Of a stretch of 50,422 bases of DNA, positions 8,023-16,246 are shown one piece after another. Source of the DNA: JBBQNJ01 sp038329845 (GTDB taxonomy: Bacteria > Planctomycetota > Phycisphaerae > Tepidisphaerales > Tepidisphaeraceae); the NCBI GenBank assembly GCA_038329845.1, contig JBBQNJ010000030.1:1-50422 (forward strand), read 5' to 3'. The notes beneath the pieces are model-generated. The model made no database searches. It saw nothing but the letters and a program-made list of their open reading frames with translations, and was not told the DNA's origin. Made by a program: the position numbers and the translations under genes. Positions within the stretch are counted from its first letter, which is position 1, and each line of letters begins with the position of its first letter.

Positions 8023-11000
8023 CTACGGCGCCTGTGGCTCGAACGCGATCAGCCGGTAATCCCGCGGGCCGATCTCCACGGTCAGCGCTTGCCCCTCGAG
8101 CTTCGGCGGTGCCGCTGCGGTGAATGAGGGGCTGTTGCCCTTGCGATTTTCGGCGTATCGGGCTTCAAGATCCGAAGCCGCAAGCGGTTTGCCCAATTGA
8201 TCCACCGCGATTGTCACCTTCGCCGTTTTCGCCTCCTGTCCGAAATTGCTGACAATCAAGAGCGCTTTGGAGCCGTTGTGATAGCTGGAGATCAGCACGT
8301 TCGGGTCCTCGGCGCGGGCCAGGGGTTTTTCGGACCAGTAGCCGGTGAAACGCAGGTCCGGCTCGGCGATGTCGAACGATCGCAGCGCCGGGCCGGTGAA
8401 GCGATAGATGAAATCCGAATCGCAGCGATCGAACATGAACCAGGTATCGTGAAGCAAAACCTCTGCGATCATCGTTCGGGTCGCCGAGCGGATCCACGCC
8501 GGCTCGGTCTTGCGCATCGTGGCATCGTCGGCCACCATGGGGATCCACAGCGACACATTCCCCCCGCCGGCGCCGAGCTGCATCGCCCGGAAGCGATCCA
8601 ACGGCCACAAATCCATAAAGTCCTTGCCCCCCTTCTTGATCCAGTGGCCTTCGCCATCGAGGGTGACGGTGCCGAATGAAGTCAACGCCGGGACCATCGT
8701 TCCGGTCATGTGGATGATGATCAGCGGGCGCTTCTGATTCTCGACCGACAGACCGTAAAGCCGCTTGATAAACTGGCGTTCATGGAAAATCGAGGTCGAA
8801 ACCTGGGTCTTTCCCCCGGGCAACGTATAGGCGCCGCCGGCGGAGGTACGTCCGCTCCAGGTGGGATAAACTTCGTCGATGTAGACCCCGTCGAGAATGT
8901 CGCGCCCGAACCAGTTCTTGAATTCGCCCGCGAGATAATCCACGTAACTGGGGGTAAAAAACGCCCGCCCGCCGTTGGTGCCTTCCCATTCCCAGGAGTG
9001 CTTGTACCAGGCTTCCATCCGTTCGCCCATCCAGTAGGCCGACATGTACAGAATGCGCGTTTTGTGCTGCCGTTTCATGACGGCGGCGGCGTGCTGGGCA
9101 TAATCCCAGCCGCGGGCGGGGAAGATTCCGAACGGCAGGCCGACGATCCGCCCGATCTGCGAATCGAACGCGCCGCCGATCGACGCGATGGTGGAATCCT
9201 CTTTCGTTCCCCCGCGATGCCAGGCGCGGGCGTCCGGCGGCGCGGGCTTGGTGGGCGTGGGCAGCAGCCCGAACGTGATCGTTCGCGGCGAATCGATCAC
9301 CGCCGGTTCGGCGATAAAGTTCAGCCGCAGGATCAGCGCCTCGCCGCGGCGAATGAGTTCGACGGCGGGCGCGGCGTTGGTCGGGATCCACCCCGCATCG
9401 TTGTCGGCGAACCAGCTCAATCCCCGCTCATCGGAGCCGATCCACAGCATCGGGAAAAATGACCCGACCGCCATGGGGTTCTTCCAGCGCTTCGCCGGGT
9501 TCGGTGCCATTTCCGGAGTCGGTGGCGGCGTTGCGGGGTTTTTCCCGGCGTACGCCGAGACGCTGTCCCAGATGCGATTTTCTCCCGCCGCGAGCAAGCC
9601 GGCGCTCGAGCCTTCCGACCCGATCGAGATCGCGTGATGCAGCGGCATCCGCTTGTCTTGCAGCGGGATCTCGAGCGCCACCTGGCGAACCGCAGCCTTT
9701 CCATGGGGGATCAGGGTCAGCTCGTGGCGGATCATCCCGTCGAAGTCCATCGCGCAGTCGAGCGTGTAATCCAGCACGGGCGATTTGCCCTCGCCGCGCC
9801 ATTGGACGCTTGTCGGGGAGCCGGCTTTGGGCGCCGCGCCGTTCACTCGGAACTCAACCGGCCCATCGTCGGTTTGCACCTCCAGGCGAACGGGCGACTG
9901 AAGAATCTCCTGCCCGCGAACCACGGCGCTCTCGAGCCATCCGCTCGATGACACCCGATATATCGTGGACCAGCAACCGACCTGCGCGCCATCGACCTTC
10001 AATTCGGTCCAAGGCGACGGAACGCGGGTGATCCGCCCGGCGGCGGTCTTGTGCCAATCCGGAGTATATTTCTCGACCGGCACCGAGGCGTTCGCCAGAG
10101 TCTTGCCCGCCGCGTCCACCATCGTCGCCTCGACGAGGTATTCGCCGTCATCGAGCGTGGTCGGAAGCTCCAACGTCAGCGACACAGCGCCGCTCTGGTC
10201 CGAGATTTTCGCCTTCGCCTCGGCGAGCGGTCGGCCCGGTTGGTCCTTGACAAACGCGCGGACCCGCAGCTCGGCGGCGCTGGCGTATTGCGGCGTATTC
10301 AGCGTCGCCGAGACCCGGGCCTCGGGACGATTGAGTACTCCCTCGGCGTGAATCGACAACTCCGGCGCGGGGGCGAGGTCCGGATCAAAGCGATGAAATG
10401 CATTTTCCGAATCGGTTGAACTCAATGCGCTTCGATAGACCGACAGCTCATCCACCCGCGTGCGCATTTTTCCCGAGACCAGGCGGATCGCCGTCGGTTT
10501 GCACTGCTTGATCGCCTTGGCATCAATCTGAATTCCCCGAAACGATCCGGGAAATACGTACTTATGGTCGAATTGGGGACGAATCGCACCCTTGGACCAG
10601 GGCAAGGCCACATGGGTCCATTTCCCCGGGCGAAAATCGGGCAATTCGCCGAAACTCTCGCGGGTTCGATCGACGCTGAAGGACGCGATGACCCGCGATG
10701 ACCCGCCGGGATCGCGCCCGATGATTTCCAGCAGCGACACGACTTTGTCCGTATCATCGTTTGTCGAAATGTCGGTTTCATGATTGTCCCAATCGACCGG
10801 CTGAACCCAAAAGTCGATCACCCCGGCCTGCTGGAAGTCGATCCCCGCCGGCAGCGGCAGCGTCACTCCGCCCGGCGAAGATTCACCGCCCAGCAACAGC
10901 GCCTGCCCGCGAAGTCCGGGGGCGAACGACGGTTGGCCGGTCCCCGGTTCTTCTCCCACTTCCGGCTTGAGCGAACCATTGAAATCGGCGGCGTAGACCA

Positions 11001-11862
11001 GCGCTTGCGGATCGCGGAACCAGCGACTGCCCCGACGCACCGGGCGCGCGGCCTGGGGGTCGGATCGGGGATCATTCTCGACAGCATAGGTCCTGCGAAA
11101 TACACGCGACAATTCGATGTCGTCGTAGATGCCCGCCAGCGCGGGACTTGATTCAGCGCCGATCACCCACGCGGTCCCCCCAAGAGTCTGCGTTCCATCC
11201 AGCCACTCACGCCCGACATCGTGTCCATCGAGCGAAAGCCGCACTTCGGTCAGACCGCCCGGATCCTTGCGCAGCGACACCGCCACATGATGCCACTGGT
11301 CCGCGGGCAGCGGTGCCGAGGACCGGACCGCCCGTTTGTCGCCGATCTTCACCAGCAAATGTCCGTCCGCCTGGCGAAGCAGTTCCCAGACAACCGTCTT
11401 CTTGCCGGAGTTGATCTTCTGCATCGACCAGAGCGTCGCGGTCTCGGCGGTTGGGGCGGCCTTAAAGTGCGCGCGTGCGGTCACGGCCGAGGGATTGAAG
11501 CCTCCGGCAAGCGTTAGCGTGAGCTTGGTTTGCGGCGTCAAGGCGATCCCCGCGCCGAACCGACCGGCGGGAACAACGGTCGCCGCGGGCGTTACCGTTA
11601 CACCCTTGGTGAGCCGATCCGCATCGCCGTTCAGCAGCGCGACGGTGAAATCATCCCCGGCCATCGCCGCGCCGATCGACTCAACTGTCGGCAGAACGTC
11701 GGCGACCGCCGATGTGGAAACCCCCGCGACGATGGCGATCGTCAGTCCGATCGTCAGCCACACCCACGCTCCGGCGCGGACGAAAAACAAGCTTGGGGTC
11801 GAGAAAAGTCGCTCCGCAAAGTGCAACGTATGGTTCGAGCGGTCGGTTGGCGATATCTTCAT
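8023..11862 (-). CDS. Giant secreted LamG-like / glycoside-hydrolase-like protein (DUF6067-type)
   Basis: Protein of about 1279 residues. An N-terminal hydrophobic segment (roughly residues 33-53, ending TSAVAD) acts as a signal. Two jelly-roll-like regions follow (about 90-250 and 300-480), with the LamG-typical phrase ADQWHHVAVSLRK and a later DFWVQP segment. The middle is beta-rich. The C-terminal third (about 800-1250) resembles the glycoside-hydrolase-like planctomycete domain formerly called DUF6067 (now grouped near GH123). It has DILDGVYIDEVYPTWSG, HMTGTMVPALTSFG and a C-terminal beta domain ending YRLIAFEP. Probable role: extracellular polysaccharide binding or degradation. The start is uncertain: ATGs at 11868 and 11862 both overlap the start of the divergent gene, and neither has a good ribosome-binding site. 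Confidence 0.78.
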   Translation of the reverse strand: MKISPTDRSNHTLHFAERLFSTPSLFFVRAGAWVWLTIGLTIAIVAGVSTSAVADVLPTVESIGAAMAGDDFTVALLNGDADRLTKGVTVTPAATVVPAGRFGAGIALTPQTKLTLTLAGGFNPSAVTARAHFKAAPTAETATLWSMQKINSGKKTVVWELLRQADGHLLVKIGDKRAVRSSAPLPADQWHHVAVSLRKDPGGLTEVRLSLDGHDVGREWLDGTQTLGGTAWVIGAESSPALAGIYDDIELSRVFRRTYAVENDPRSDPQAARPVRRGSRWFRDPQALVYAADFNGSLKPEVGEEPGTGQPSFAPGLRGQALLLGGESSPGGVTLPLPAGIDFQQAGVIDFWVQPVDWDNHETDISTNDDTDKVVSLLEIIGRDPGGSSRVIASFSVDRTRESFGELPDFRPGKWTHVALPWSKGAIRPQFDHKYVFPGSFRGIQIDAKAIKQCKPTAIRLVSGKMRTRVDELSVYRSALSSTDSENAFHRFDPDLAPAPELSIHAEGVLNRPEARVSATLNTPQYASAAELRVRAFVKDQPGRPLAEAKAKISDQSGAVSLTLELPTTLDDGEYLVEATMVDAAGKTLANASVPVEKYTPDWHKTAAGRITRVPSPWTELKVDGAQVGCWSTIYRVSSSGWLESAVVRGQEILQSPVRLEVQTDDGPVEFRVNGAAPKAGSPTSVQWRGEGKSPVLDYTLDCAMDFDGMIRHELTLIPHGKAAVRQVALEIPLQDKRMPLHHAISIGSEGSSAGLLAAGENRIWDSVSAYAGKNPATPPPTPEMAPNPAKRWKNPMAVGSFFPMLWIGSDERGLSWFADNDAGWIPTNAAPAVELIRRGEALILRLNFIAEPAVIDSPRTITFGLLPTPTKPAPPDARAWHRGGTKEDSTIASIGGAFDSQIGRIVGLPFGIFPARGWDYAQHAAAVMKRQHKTRILYMSAYWMGERMEAWYKHSWEWEGTNGGRAFFTPSYVDYLAGEFKNWFGRDILDGVYIDEVYPTWSGRTSAGGAYTLPGGKTQVSTSIFHERQFIKRLYGLSVENQKRPLIIIHMTGTMVPALTSFGTVTLDGEGHWIKKGGKDFMDLWPLDRFRAMQLGAGGGNVSLWIPMVADDATMRKTEPAWIRSATRTMIAEVLLHDTWFMFDRCDSDFIYRFTGPALRSFDIAEPDLRFTGYWSEKPLARAEDPNVLISSYHNGSKALLIVSNFGQEAKTAKVTIAVDQLGKPLAASDLEARYAENRKGNSPSFTAAAPPKLEGQALTVEIGPRDYRLIAFEPQAP

Positions 11863-11866
11863 AGAC

Positions 11867-12673
11867 ATGAAAATAATCCGCTTCAACTCCGGGGGCAAAT
11901 GCTTTCTCGGGACGCCGACCGACGATTCCTTCACCCGGGCCCGGCGGATCGACGGAACACTGTTCGACATGCGACCGACGGACGAGACGCTGGCGGTCGA
12001 GACGCTGCTGGCACCGCTGGTCCCGACCGATATTTTTTGTATCGGGCTGAACTACCGCGAACACGCCGCCGAATCCGGTTCGGCCATCCCCACCAACCCC
12101 GTCCTGTTCATCAAGGCGGGCAATACGCTGCAAAATCCCGGGGATCCGATCGTAATTCCCCGGCGATCGCGCGACATCGACTACGAGTGTGAGCTGGCCA
12201 TCGTGATCGGCCCGCGACCGGCGAAAAACGTGGCGCGGGCCGACGCGATGGACTACATCTTCGGGTATACAGCGGCCAATGATGTTTCCTCGCGCGACTG
12301 GCAGCGGGAAAAGCACCTCGGCGGCGGGCAGTGGGCGCGCGGCAAGAGCTTCGACACCTTCTGCCCGCTGGGGCCGTGCCTGGTCACCCGCGATGACATT
12401 CCCAACCCCAACGCCCTGCGGCTTCGCACGCTGCTCAACGGGCAGCTCATGCAGGATCACACCACAGCGGACATGATTTTCGACGTCCCGATGCTGATCG
12501 AGTCGCTCTCCAGTACCCTGACCCTGCGGCCCGGATCGATCATCCTCACCGGGACGCCGCAAGGTGTGGGTTTCGCGCGAAAGCCGCCCGTCTGGATGAA
12601 GCCCGGCGACACGGTCATCGTCGAGGTCGAGCGGATCGGACGGCTGGAAAATCCCGTCGTGGCTGAAGGGTAA
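11867..12673 (+). CDS. Fumarylacetoacetate hydrolase family protein
   Basis: Protein of 268 residues of the FAH / 2-keto-4-pentenoate hydratase superfamily. These enzymes hydrolyse or hydrate acyl-pyruvates and related keto-acids in aromatic and sugar-acid degradation. Visible family marks are IGLNYREHAAE, the metal-binding YECELA pair of glutamates, TAANDVSSRDWQ with a conserved Asp, GKSFDTFCPLGP and LTGTPQGVGF. The start ATG at 11867 matches the family N-terminus (MKIIRF), but no clear Shine-Dalgarno is present. It is divergent from the giant hydrolase-like gene, with the start codons within a few bases of each other, and is followed 18 bases later by a transporter gene. Substrate cannot be told. 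Confidence 0.9.
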   Translation: MKIIRFNSGGKCFLGTPTDDSFTRARRIDGTLFDMRPTDETLAVETLLAPLVPTDIFCIGLNYREHAAESGSAIPTNPVLFIKAGNTLQNPGDPIVIPRRSRDIDYECELAIVIGPRPAKNVARADAMDYIFGYTAANDVSSRDWQREKHLGGGQWARGKSFDTFCPLGPCLVTRDDIPNPNALRLRTLLNGQLMQDHTTADMIFDVPMLIESLSSTLTLRPGSIILTGTPQGVGFARKPPVWMKPGDTVIVEVERIGRLENPVVAEG

Positions 12674-12691
12674 TCCCGCGGCGAGGGCATT

Positions 12692-13894
12692 ATGGTCGGC
12701 TCCATCCTGCTGAACATCCTCGGCCCGATCCTGATCCTCATCGTGCTGGGGGCGCTGGTTCGCTGGCGGTTCCGCATCGACGTGGGGGGACTGAGCAAGC
12801 TGAATATCTACCTGTTCGTCCCGGCGTTCGTGTTCGAGAAGGTAGCCACCAGCACGTTGAGCTGGACCAGCATGGGCGGCATCGTGGCGATTACGATCCT
12901 CCAGGTGCTTGTGCTGGGCGGAGTGGTGCTGGCGATCGGGAAATTGCTGAGAATTCAGCGGGGGACCCTGGCCGCGATCGCGCTGGCGGTGATGTTTTAC
13001 AACAGCGGCAACTACGGGCTTCCGCTGGCGGAACTGGCCTATCCACGTGCCGTCGCGCCCGTCGCGCCCGGTGCTCCCGCCCTTGTCGCCCCCGCCCCCG
13101 TCGCCCCTGCCCCCAGTGCCGCCGTCCCCGGTGCCAACGCCCCCGGTGCCCCTGCCCTCGTCGCCGCCGTCACCGGTGACCCCGCCCTCGGTGCCGATGC
13201 CCCCGGTGCCCCTGGCCCCGGCACCCCTGCCCCCGGTGCCCAAGCCCCCCCCGCCGCCGTTGCGCCGGCATCGGAGGCGGGGTTCGACTCGCGCGATGGG
13301 GCGGCGGTGCAGGCATTCGTGTTGATGGTGCAAAACCTGCTGACGTTCACCGTGGGACTGTCCATCGCCGCCTGGGCCGGCAGCGGCGGTTGGGCCAAGG
13401 GGATGATCACGGTCTTTCGGCTGCCGATTCTTCCCGGGCTTGCCGCGGCGCTGCTGGCGCGATGGTGGTTTGATCCGACGCAAGGGGCATCCTTGCCCGC
13501 GATGATCGCCGTCCCGATCCATTATCTGTCGGGCGGGCTGGTGCCAATCGCGCTGATCACGCTGGGAGCGCAATTGGCGAGCAATCCCCGCTGGCCGCGA
13601 TGGCGTCCGATCTCGATGGTGCTGGGGCTGCGCCTGCTGTATGCCCCGGTGCAGATGGCGGCAATGCTTTGGGCCTTTGCCGCCCTCGGCTGGGTGCCAA
13701 TGAAGCTGTGGCCGTGGCCCGCCGAGTTGTTGATCCTCACCGCCGCCGTCCCCACCGCCGTCAATACCCTGCTGTTGACGCTGGAACTCGGCGGCGAAGC
13801 CGACCTGGCGGCCGACTGTGTTTTCTGGACGACCGTGTTTTCCTGCCTGACGATCACTGCCTGGCTGGTGGCGATCCGGCTGTTTTTTAGTTGA
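12692..13894 (+). CDS. AEC-family (auxin efflux carrier type) transporter with Ala-Pro insertion
   Basis: Membrane protein of 400 residues. The N-terminal helices (about 1-115) end with the family motif YNSGNYGLPLAELAY. The C-terminal helices (about 205-400) include VQNLLTFTVGLS, LVPIALITLGAQLA and TAAVPTAVNTLLLTLELGG. AEC transporters export small organic anions or amino acids. Where relatives have a short loop after the GLPLA motif, this one has about 75 residues of Ala/Pro/Gly/Val repeats (13047-13270), encoded by degenerate GCCCCCGGTGCC-like DNA. The gene remains in frame. It follows the FAH-family gene closely and may move its substrate or product; that link is inference from adjacency only. 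Confidence 0.85.
   Translation: MVGSILLNILGPILILIVLGALVRWRFRIDVGGLSKLNIYLFVPAFVFEKVATSTLSWTSMGGIVAITILQVLVLGGVVLAIGKLLRIQRGTLAAIALAVMFYNSGNYGLPLAELAYPRAVAPVAPGAPALVAPAPVAPAPSAAVPGANAPGAPALVAAVTGDPALGADAPGAPGPGTPAPGAQAPPAAVAPASEAGFDSRDGAAVQAFVLMVQNLLTFTVGLSIAAWAGSGGWAKGMITVFRLPILPGLAAALLARWWFDPTQGASLPAMIAVPIHYLSGGLVPIALITLGAQLASNPRWPRWRPISMVLGLRLLYAPVQMAAMLWAFAALGWVPMKLWPWPAELLILTAAVPTAVNTLLLTLELGGEADLAADCVFWTTVFSCLTITAWLVAIRLFFS
13047..13270 (+). repeat. Low-complexity GCCCCCGGTGCC-type repeat inside the AEC gene
   Basis: About 220 bases of imperfect C-rich repeats with units near 9-18 bases (GGTGCC, CCCGCC, GTCGCC). They encode APVAPGAPALVAPAP-like sequence in the transporter frame. Strong C/G strand skew compared with flanking sequence. 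In-frame expansion by slippage is the likely origin. Confidence 0.75.
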
Positions 13895-13907
13895 ACCCGA
13901 AGCGGAG

Positions 13908-13949
13908 AAAAAAGGACGCCCCGCCGCTGGAGGGGGTGCGACGGGGCGT
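13908..13949 (-). terminator. Intrinsic terminator reading leftward
   Basis: Arms ACGCCCCG (13916-13923) and CGGGGCGT (13942-13949) form an 8-bp stem. On the minus strand the stem is followed after two bases by six T (A-tract at 13908-13913). The orientation stops transcripts arriving from the sulfatase side before they run antisense into the transporter gene. Confidence 0.6.
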
Positions 13950-14140
13950 TGGAGGGACGAAGTTATATCGAACGATCGAGAAGAATAGCGACCCTTCCCC
14001 CGCGCGTCCAGTGCCGGTGCCGAAATTTTTTTCCGGGCATGGTCCAGATTCCGGGTGAGCGGGAAAAATCGTCGGCAAGAGGAAAAGAGGGACGCGCTTC
14101 CTTTACATTCACGCACGTGAAAACGGCCGTGAAAACGGGC

Positions 14141-14437
14141 GGGCGGTTCATGCATCGGCTCACCATGACCCACACCCGTCGCTGGCAGGAGCATTATCAT
14201 CAGGTCGGCACCGGCCATCTGAGCGATAAAACGGTACAGGTGCGATATATTTGACAGCAGCGCGAAAACGGGACAAGCGCTGGCCGAACTGTAGGCGATC
14301 CGTGTTCGGTGGCCAAGGGCCACCCGTTCGGGCAAGAGGATTGGCAGCAGGCATTGACGCGGATGCTGGGCCTGGAGTCGAGCTACCGGAACGCCGGCCG
14401 GCCCAGGAAGACAAAGCGTGACACCACGGAACAATAA
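14141..14437 (+). pseudogene. Remnant of REP-associated tyrosine transposase (RAYT, IS200-like)
   Basis: Two pieces of one protein lie in the same frame. From 14141 the frame reads RFMHRLTMTHTRRW, then HYHQVGTGHL, the mid-region seen before WQGRFK in RAYT proteins. It then runs into a TGA (14252-14254). In the same frame from 14255 it continues to GHPFGQEDWQ, then LGLESSYRNAGRPRK, the typical RAYT C-terminus, ending at the TAA at 14435. The N-terminal third and the middle block with LRYVERNPLRA are missing, so this is a dead, internally deleted copy. RAYTs are single-copy transposases that act on REP-type palindromes. Family assignment is from remembered sequence. Confidence 0.7.
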
Positions 14438-14456
14438 TCGCACCTGTCCCAACACC

Positions 14457-14514
14457 TGTCCCGTTTTTGTTCGTGTCCCGTTTTTGTTCGCCTAGAAATG
14501 TCCCCTTTTTGTTC
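14457..14514 (+). repeat. TGTCCCGTTTTTGTTCG repeats next to the RAYT remnant
   Basis: TGTCCCGTTTTTGTTCG occurs twice in perfect tandem (14457-14473, 14474-14490), and a degenerate third copy follows (14499-14514). The third copy contains AGAAATGTCCC (14494-14504), which recurs inverted at 16040-16050 beyond the sulfatase gene. Likely REP-like substrate or end sequence of the RAYT element. Confidence 0.55.
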
Positions 14515-14541
14515 CTTAGTAGAGGTCACTGGAGACAGGCG

Positions 14542-15879
14542 TCAGTTCTCCCCGCCGCGTTGGCCCCCTCCGCGGATATGCGGTTCGGGGATTGCGGCGT
14601 GGCGGTCGATGACCGCCTGCAACCGGCGACGCACGTCGGTCGGCGCGTCGGCCGGGGCAATCGGATGTTGTTCGTTGCCGTCGGCCACGGTGTCGTACAG
14701 GCGGCCATCGGCGTACAGCTTCCATCTCGCATCATGGACCCAGATGATCGGCTCCTCACCGTGTGGCGAGTACCAATGGTATATCTCCGTGCGCGGCGAT
14801 GGCTGCCCACGCAGCAGGCGCGGTGCCAGGCTTACCCCGTCCAGCGCCCGATCCTTCGGCGCTGCAGCACCGCCCAGATCCGCCAGTGTAGGCAGCACGT
14901 CCGTATCGGCCACCAAGTCCACCGCCACGCCGGGCTTGATCCGGCCCGGCCACCACGCAATGCACGGCGAATGCGTCCCGGCGTTGGTGGTCTTGTCCTT
15001 GGCCCGCGGCACCGTGGCACCGTCCACCCGCGCGATCGGTACCGTCATGCCGTTGTCCCCGAGGAACAGGAACAGCGTGTCGCGGTCAAGACCCCGGCTG
15101 CGAAGGTGATCGGTCAGCACACCCATCTGCCGGTCCAAGTGCCCCAGCAACGACGGCAAGGCCTTTCGCCCCGTGAATTTCTCGATGCCGCGCACCGGCT
15201 TGCCGGCGGTATATTCGTTCGGCCCGTTGGCGTAGGTGTCGTGCGTCAGCGGCGTGGGCATGTACATCAAAAACGGCCCGTCCCGGTGCGCGTCGATCCA
15301 GTCCAGCGACCAGGCAAGCTGCGCGTCCGCGGCGAACACATCGTCATCCAACTCCTGCTCCACCCCGTCAACCGTCAGCAATCCGCCCCAATACCGCGAC
15401 CACCGCTCCCTCTTCCTGCCGATCGCATGGTGGATGTTGGCGTTGTCGAACCCGGCTTGCCTGGGACCCGTGACCATGTTGCCCAACTGCCACTTGCCCG
15501 ATACCGCCGTCGCATAGCCGGCGACTTTGAGCACGTGCGCGAAAGTGATTTCGTTCGGATCGAGCTCGCCGAAGCCGATGTAATTGCGCCGGTTGCCCCG
15601 GCCGGTCATCACCGCCACACGCGTCGGCGTGCATAGCGGCTCCACGTGGCAATTCGTAAACCGCATCCCCTCCGACGCCAGGCCGTCGAGCTTCGGGGTC
15701 TCGACGATCTTGCCGCCGTTGCACGAAAGTGCCGCGTACCCCAGGTCGTCGGCAAGCACTACCACGAAGTTCGGACGCTTGGGCGCGGTGGCGAGAGTCG
15801 GGTCCGCCAGACTCAGCCGGGCCAACAGCGCGGCCATCGCTCCCATGCCCGTGGCCGCCAGAAACTTACGGCGATCCAT
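14542..15879 (-). CDS. Secreted sulfatase (Tat-type leader)
   Basis: Protein of 445 residues, alkaline-phosphatase fold, type I sulfatase. The leader MDRRKFLAATGMGAMAALLA resembles a Tat signal. PNFVVVLADDLGYAALSCNGG carries metal-binding aspartates (44-45). The CTPTR motif (residues 83-87) is the CxPxR site at which Cys83 would be converted to formylglycine. SGKWQLG and FLGDNGM supply further active-site residues. Planctomycetes carry many such genes for stripping sulfate from algal or mucin polysaccharides. The start at 15879 gives the natural leader; the ribosome-binding site is weak. Substrate unknown. The gene is flanked by an 11-bp inverted repeat tied to RAYT debris, so it may have been moved or bracketed by that element. 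Confidence 0.88.
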   Translation of the reverse strand: MDRRKFLAATGMGAMAALLARLSLADPTLATAPKRPNFVVVLADDLGYAALSCNGGKIVETPKLDGLASEGMRFTNCHVEPLCTPTRVAVMTGRGNRRNYIGFGELDPNEITFAHVLKVAGYATAVSGKWQLGNMVTGPRQAGFDNANIHHAIGRKRERWSRYWGGLLTVDGVEQELDDDVFAADAQLAWSLDWIDAHRDGPFLMYMPTPLTHDTYANGPNEYTAGKPVRGIEKFTGRKALPSLLGHLDRQMGVLTDHLRSRGLDRDTLFLFLGDNGMTVPIARVDGATVPRAKDKTTNAGTHSPCIAWWPGRIKPGVAVDLVADTDVLPTLADLGGAAAPKDRALDGVSLAPRLLRGQPSPRTEIYHWYSPHGEEPIIWVHDARWKLYADGRLYDTVADGNEQHPIAPADAPTDVRRRLQAVIDRHAAIPEPHIRGGGQRGGEN

Positions 15880-16246
15880 GGCGTGCTCGGAACTACAGTA
15901 TGGGACGCGTCGAATCACAGCAGAGATCACCTTGCCCGGCCTGGCCATCGGCCAATTGGCATGGAGTGTAGGCTGCCGCCCCATTGGAGTCCACCCTCGC
16001 CCTTGGGTAGATGTATATCCTCAATGGTGGGCGGCGAAAGGGACATTTCTCATTTTGACTCCTTCCGTGGCGCCGGTTATGGCGATCTGACCCGCATGGG
16101 GATTGCGTTTCGAAAATACACCGGCCTGACGCCCAGCGCGTGCCGATGGCCGTTTCATAACCGTTGATCTCGATTTGCGAACGTCGCGGGGCGAGCGGGC
16201 GACCGTGCCTTGTTCGTCGGGGTCTGATACAACATGCTCAACACCT
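15880..16246. other. Gene-free stretch between sulfatase and cdsA
   Basis: No convincing coding frame. It contains the 10-bp palindrome GCCAATTGGC (15951-15960) about 70 bases before the sulfatase start, and GGGACATTTCT (16040-16050), the inverted partner of 14494-14504. Divergent promoters for the sulfatase and cdsA must lie here, but I see no good -35/-10 pair. Confidence 0.4.

Noticed and set aside
13279..13300. tRNA-like GGTTCGACTC motif
   Set aside because: Lies inside the AEC coding frame; no cloverleaf arms could be drawn. The same holds for a similar string near 3055.
11681..14455. 924-residue minus-strand open frame spanning the FAH gene, AEC gene and RAYT relic
   Set aside because: Antisense to two clearly recognised proteins. 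Its Gly-rich part is the mirror of the Ala-Pro repeat. No domain of its own.
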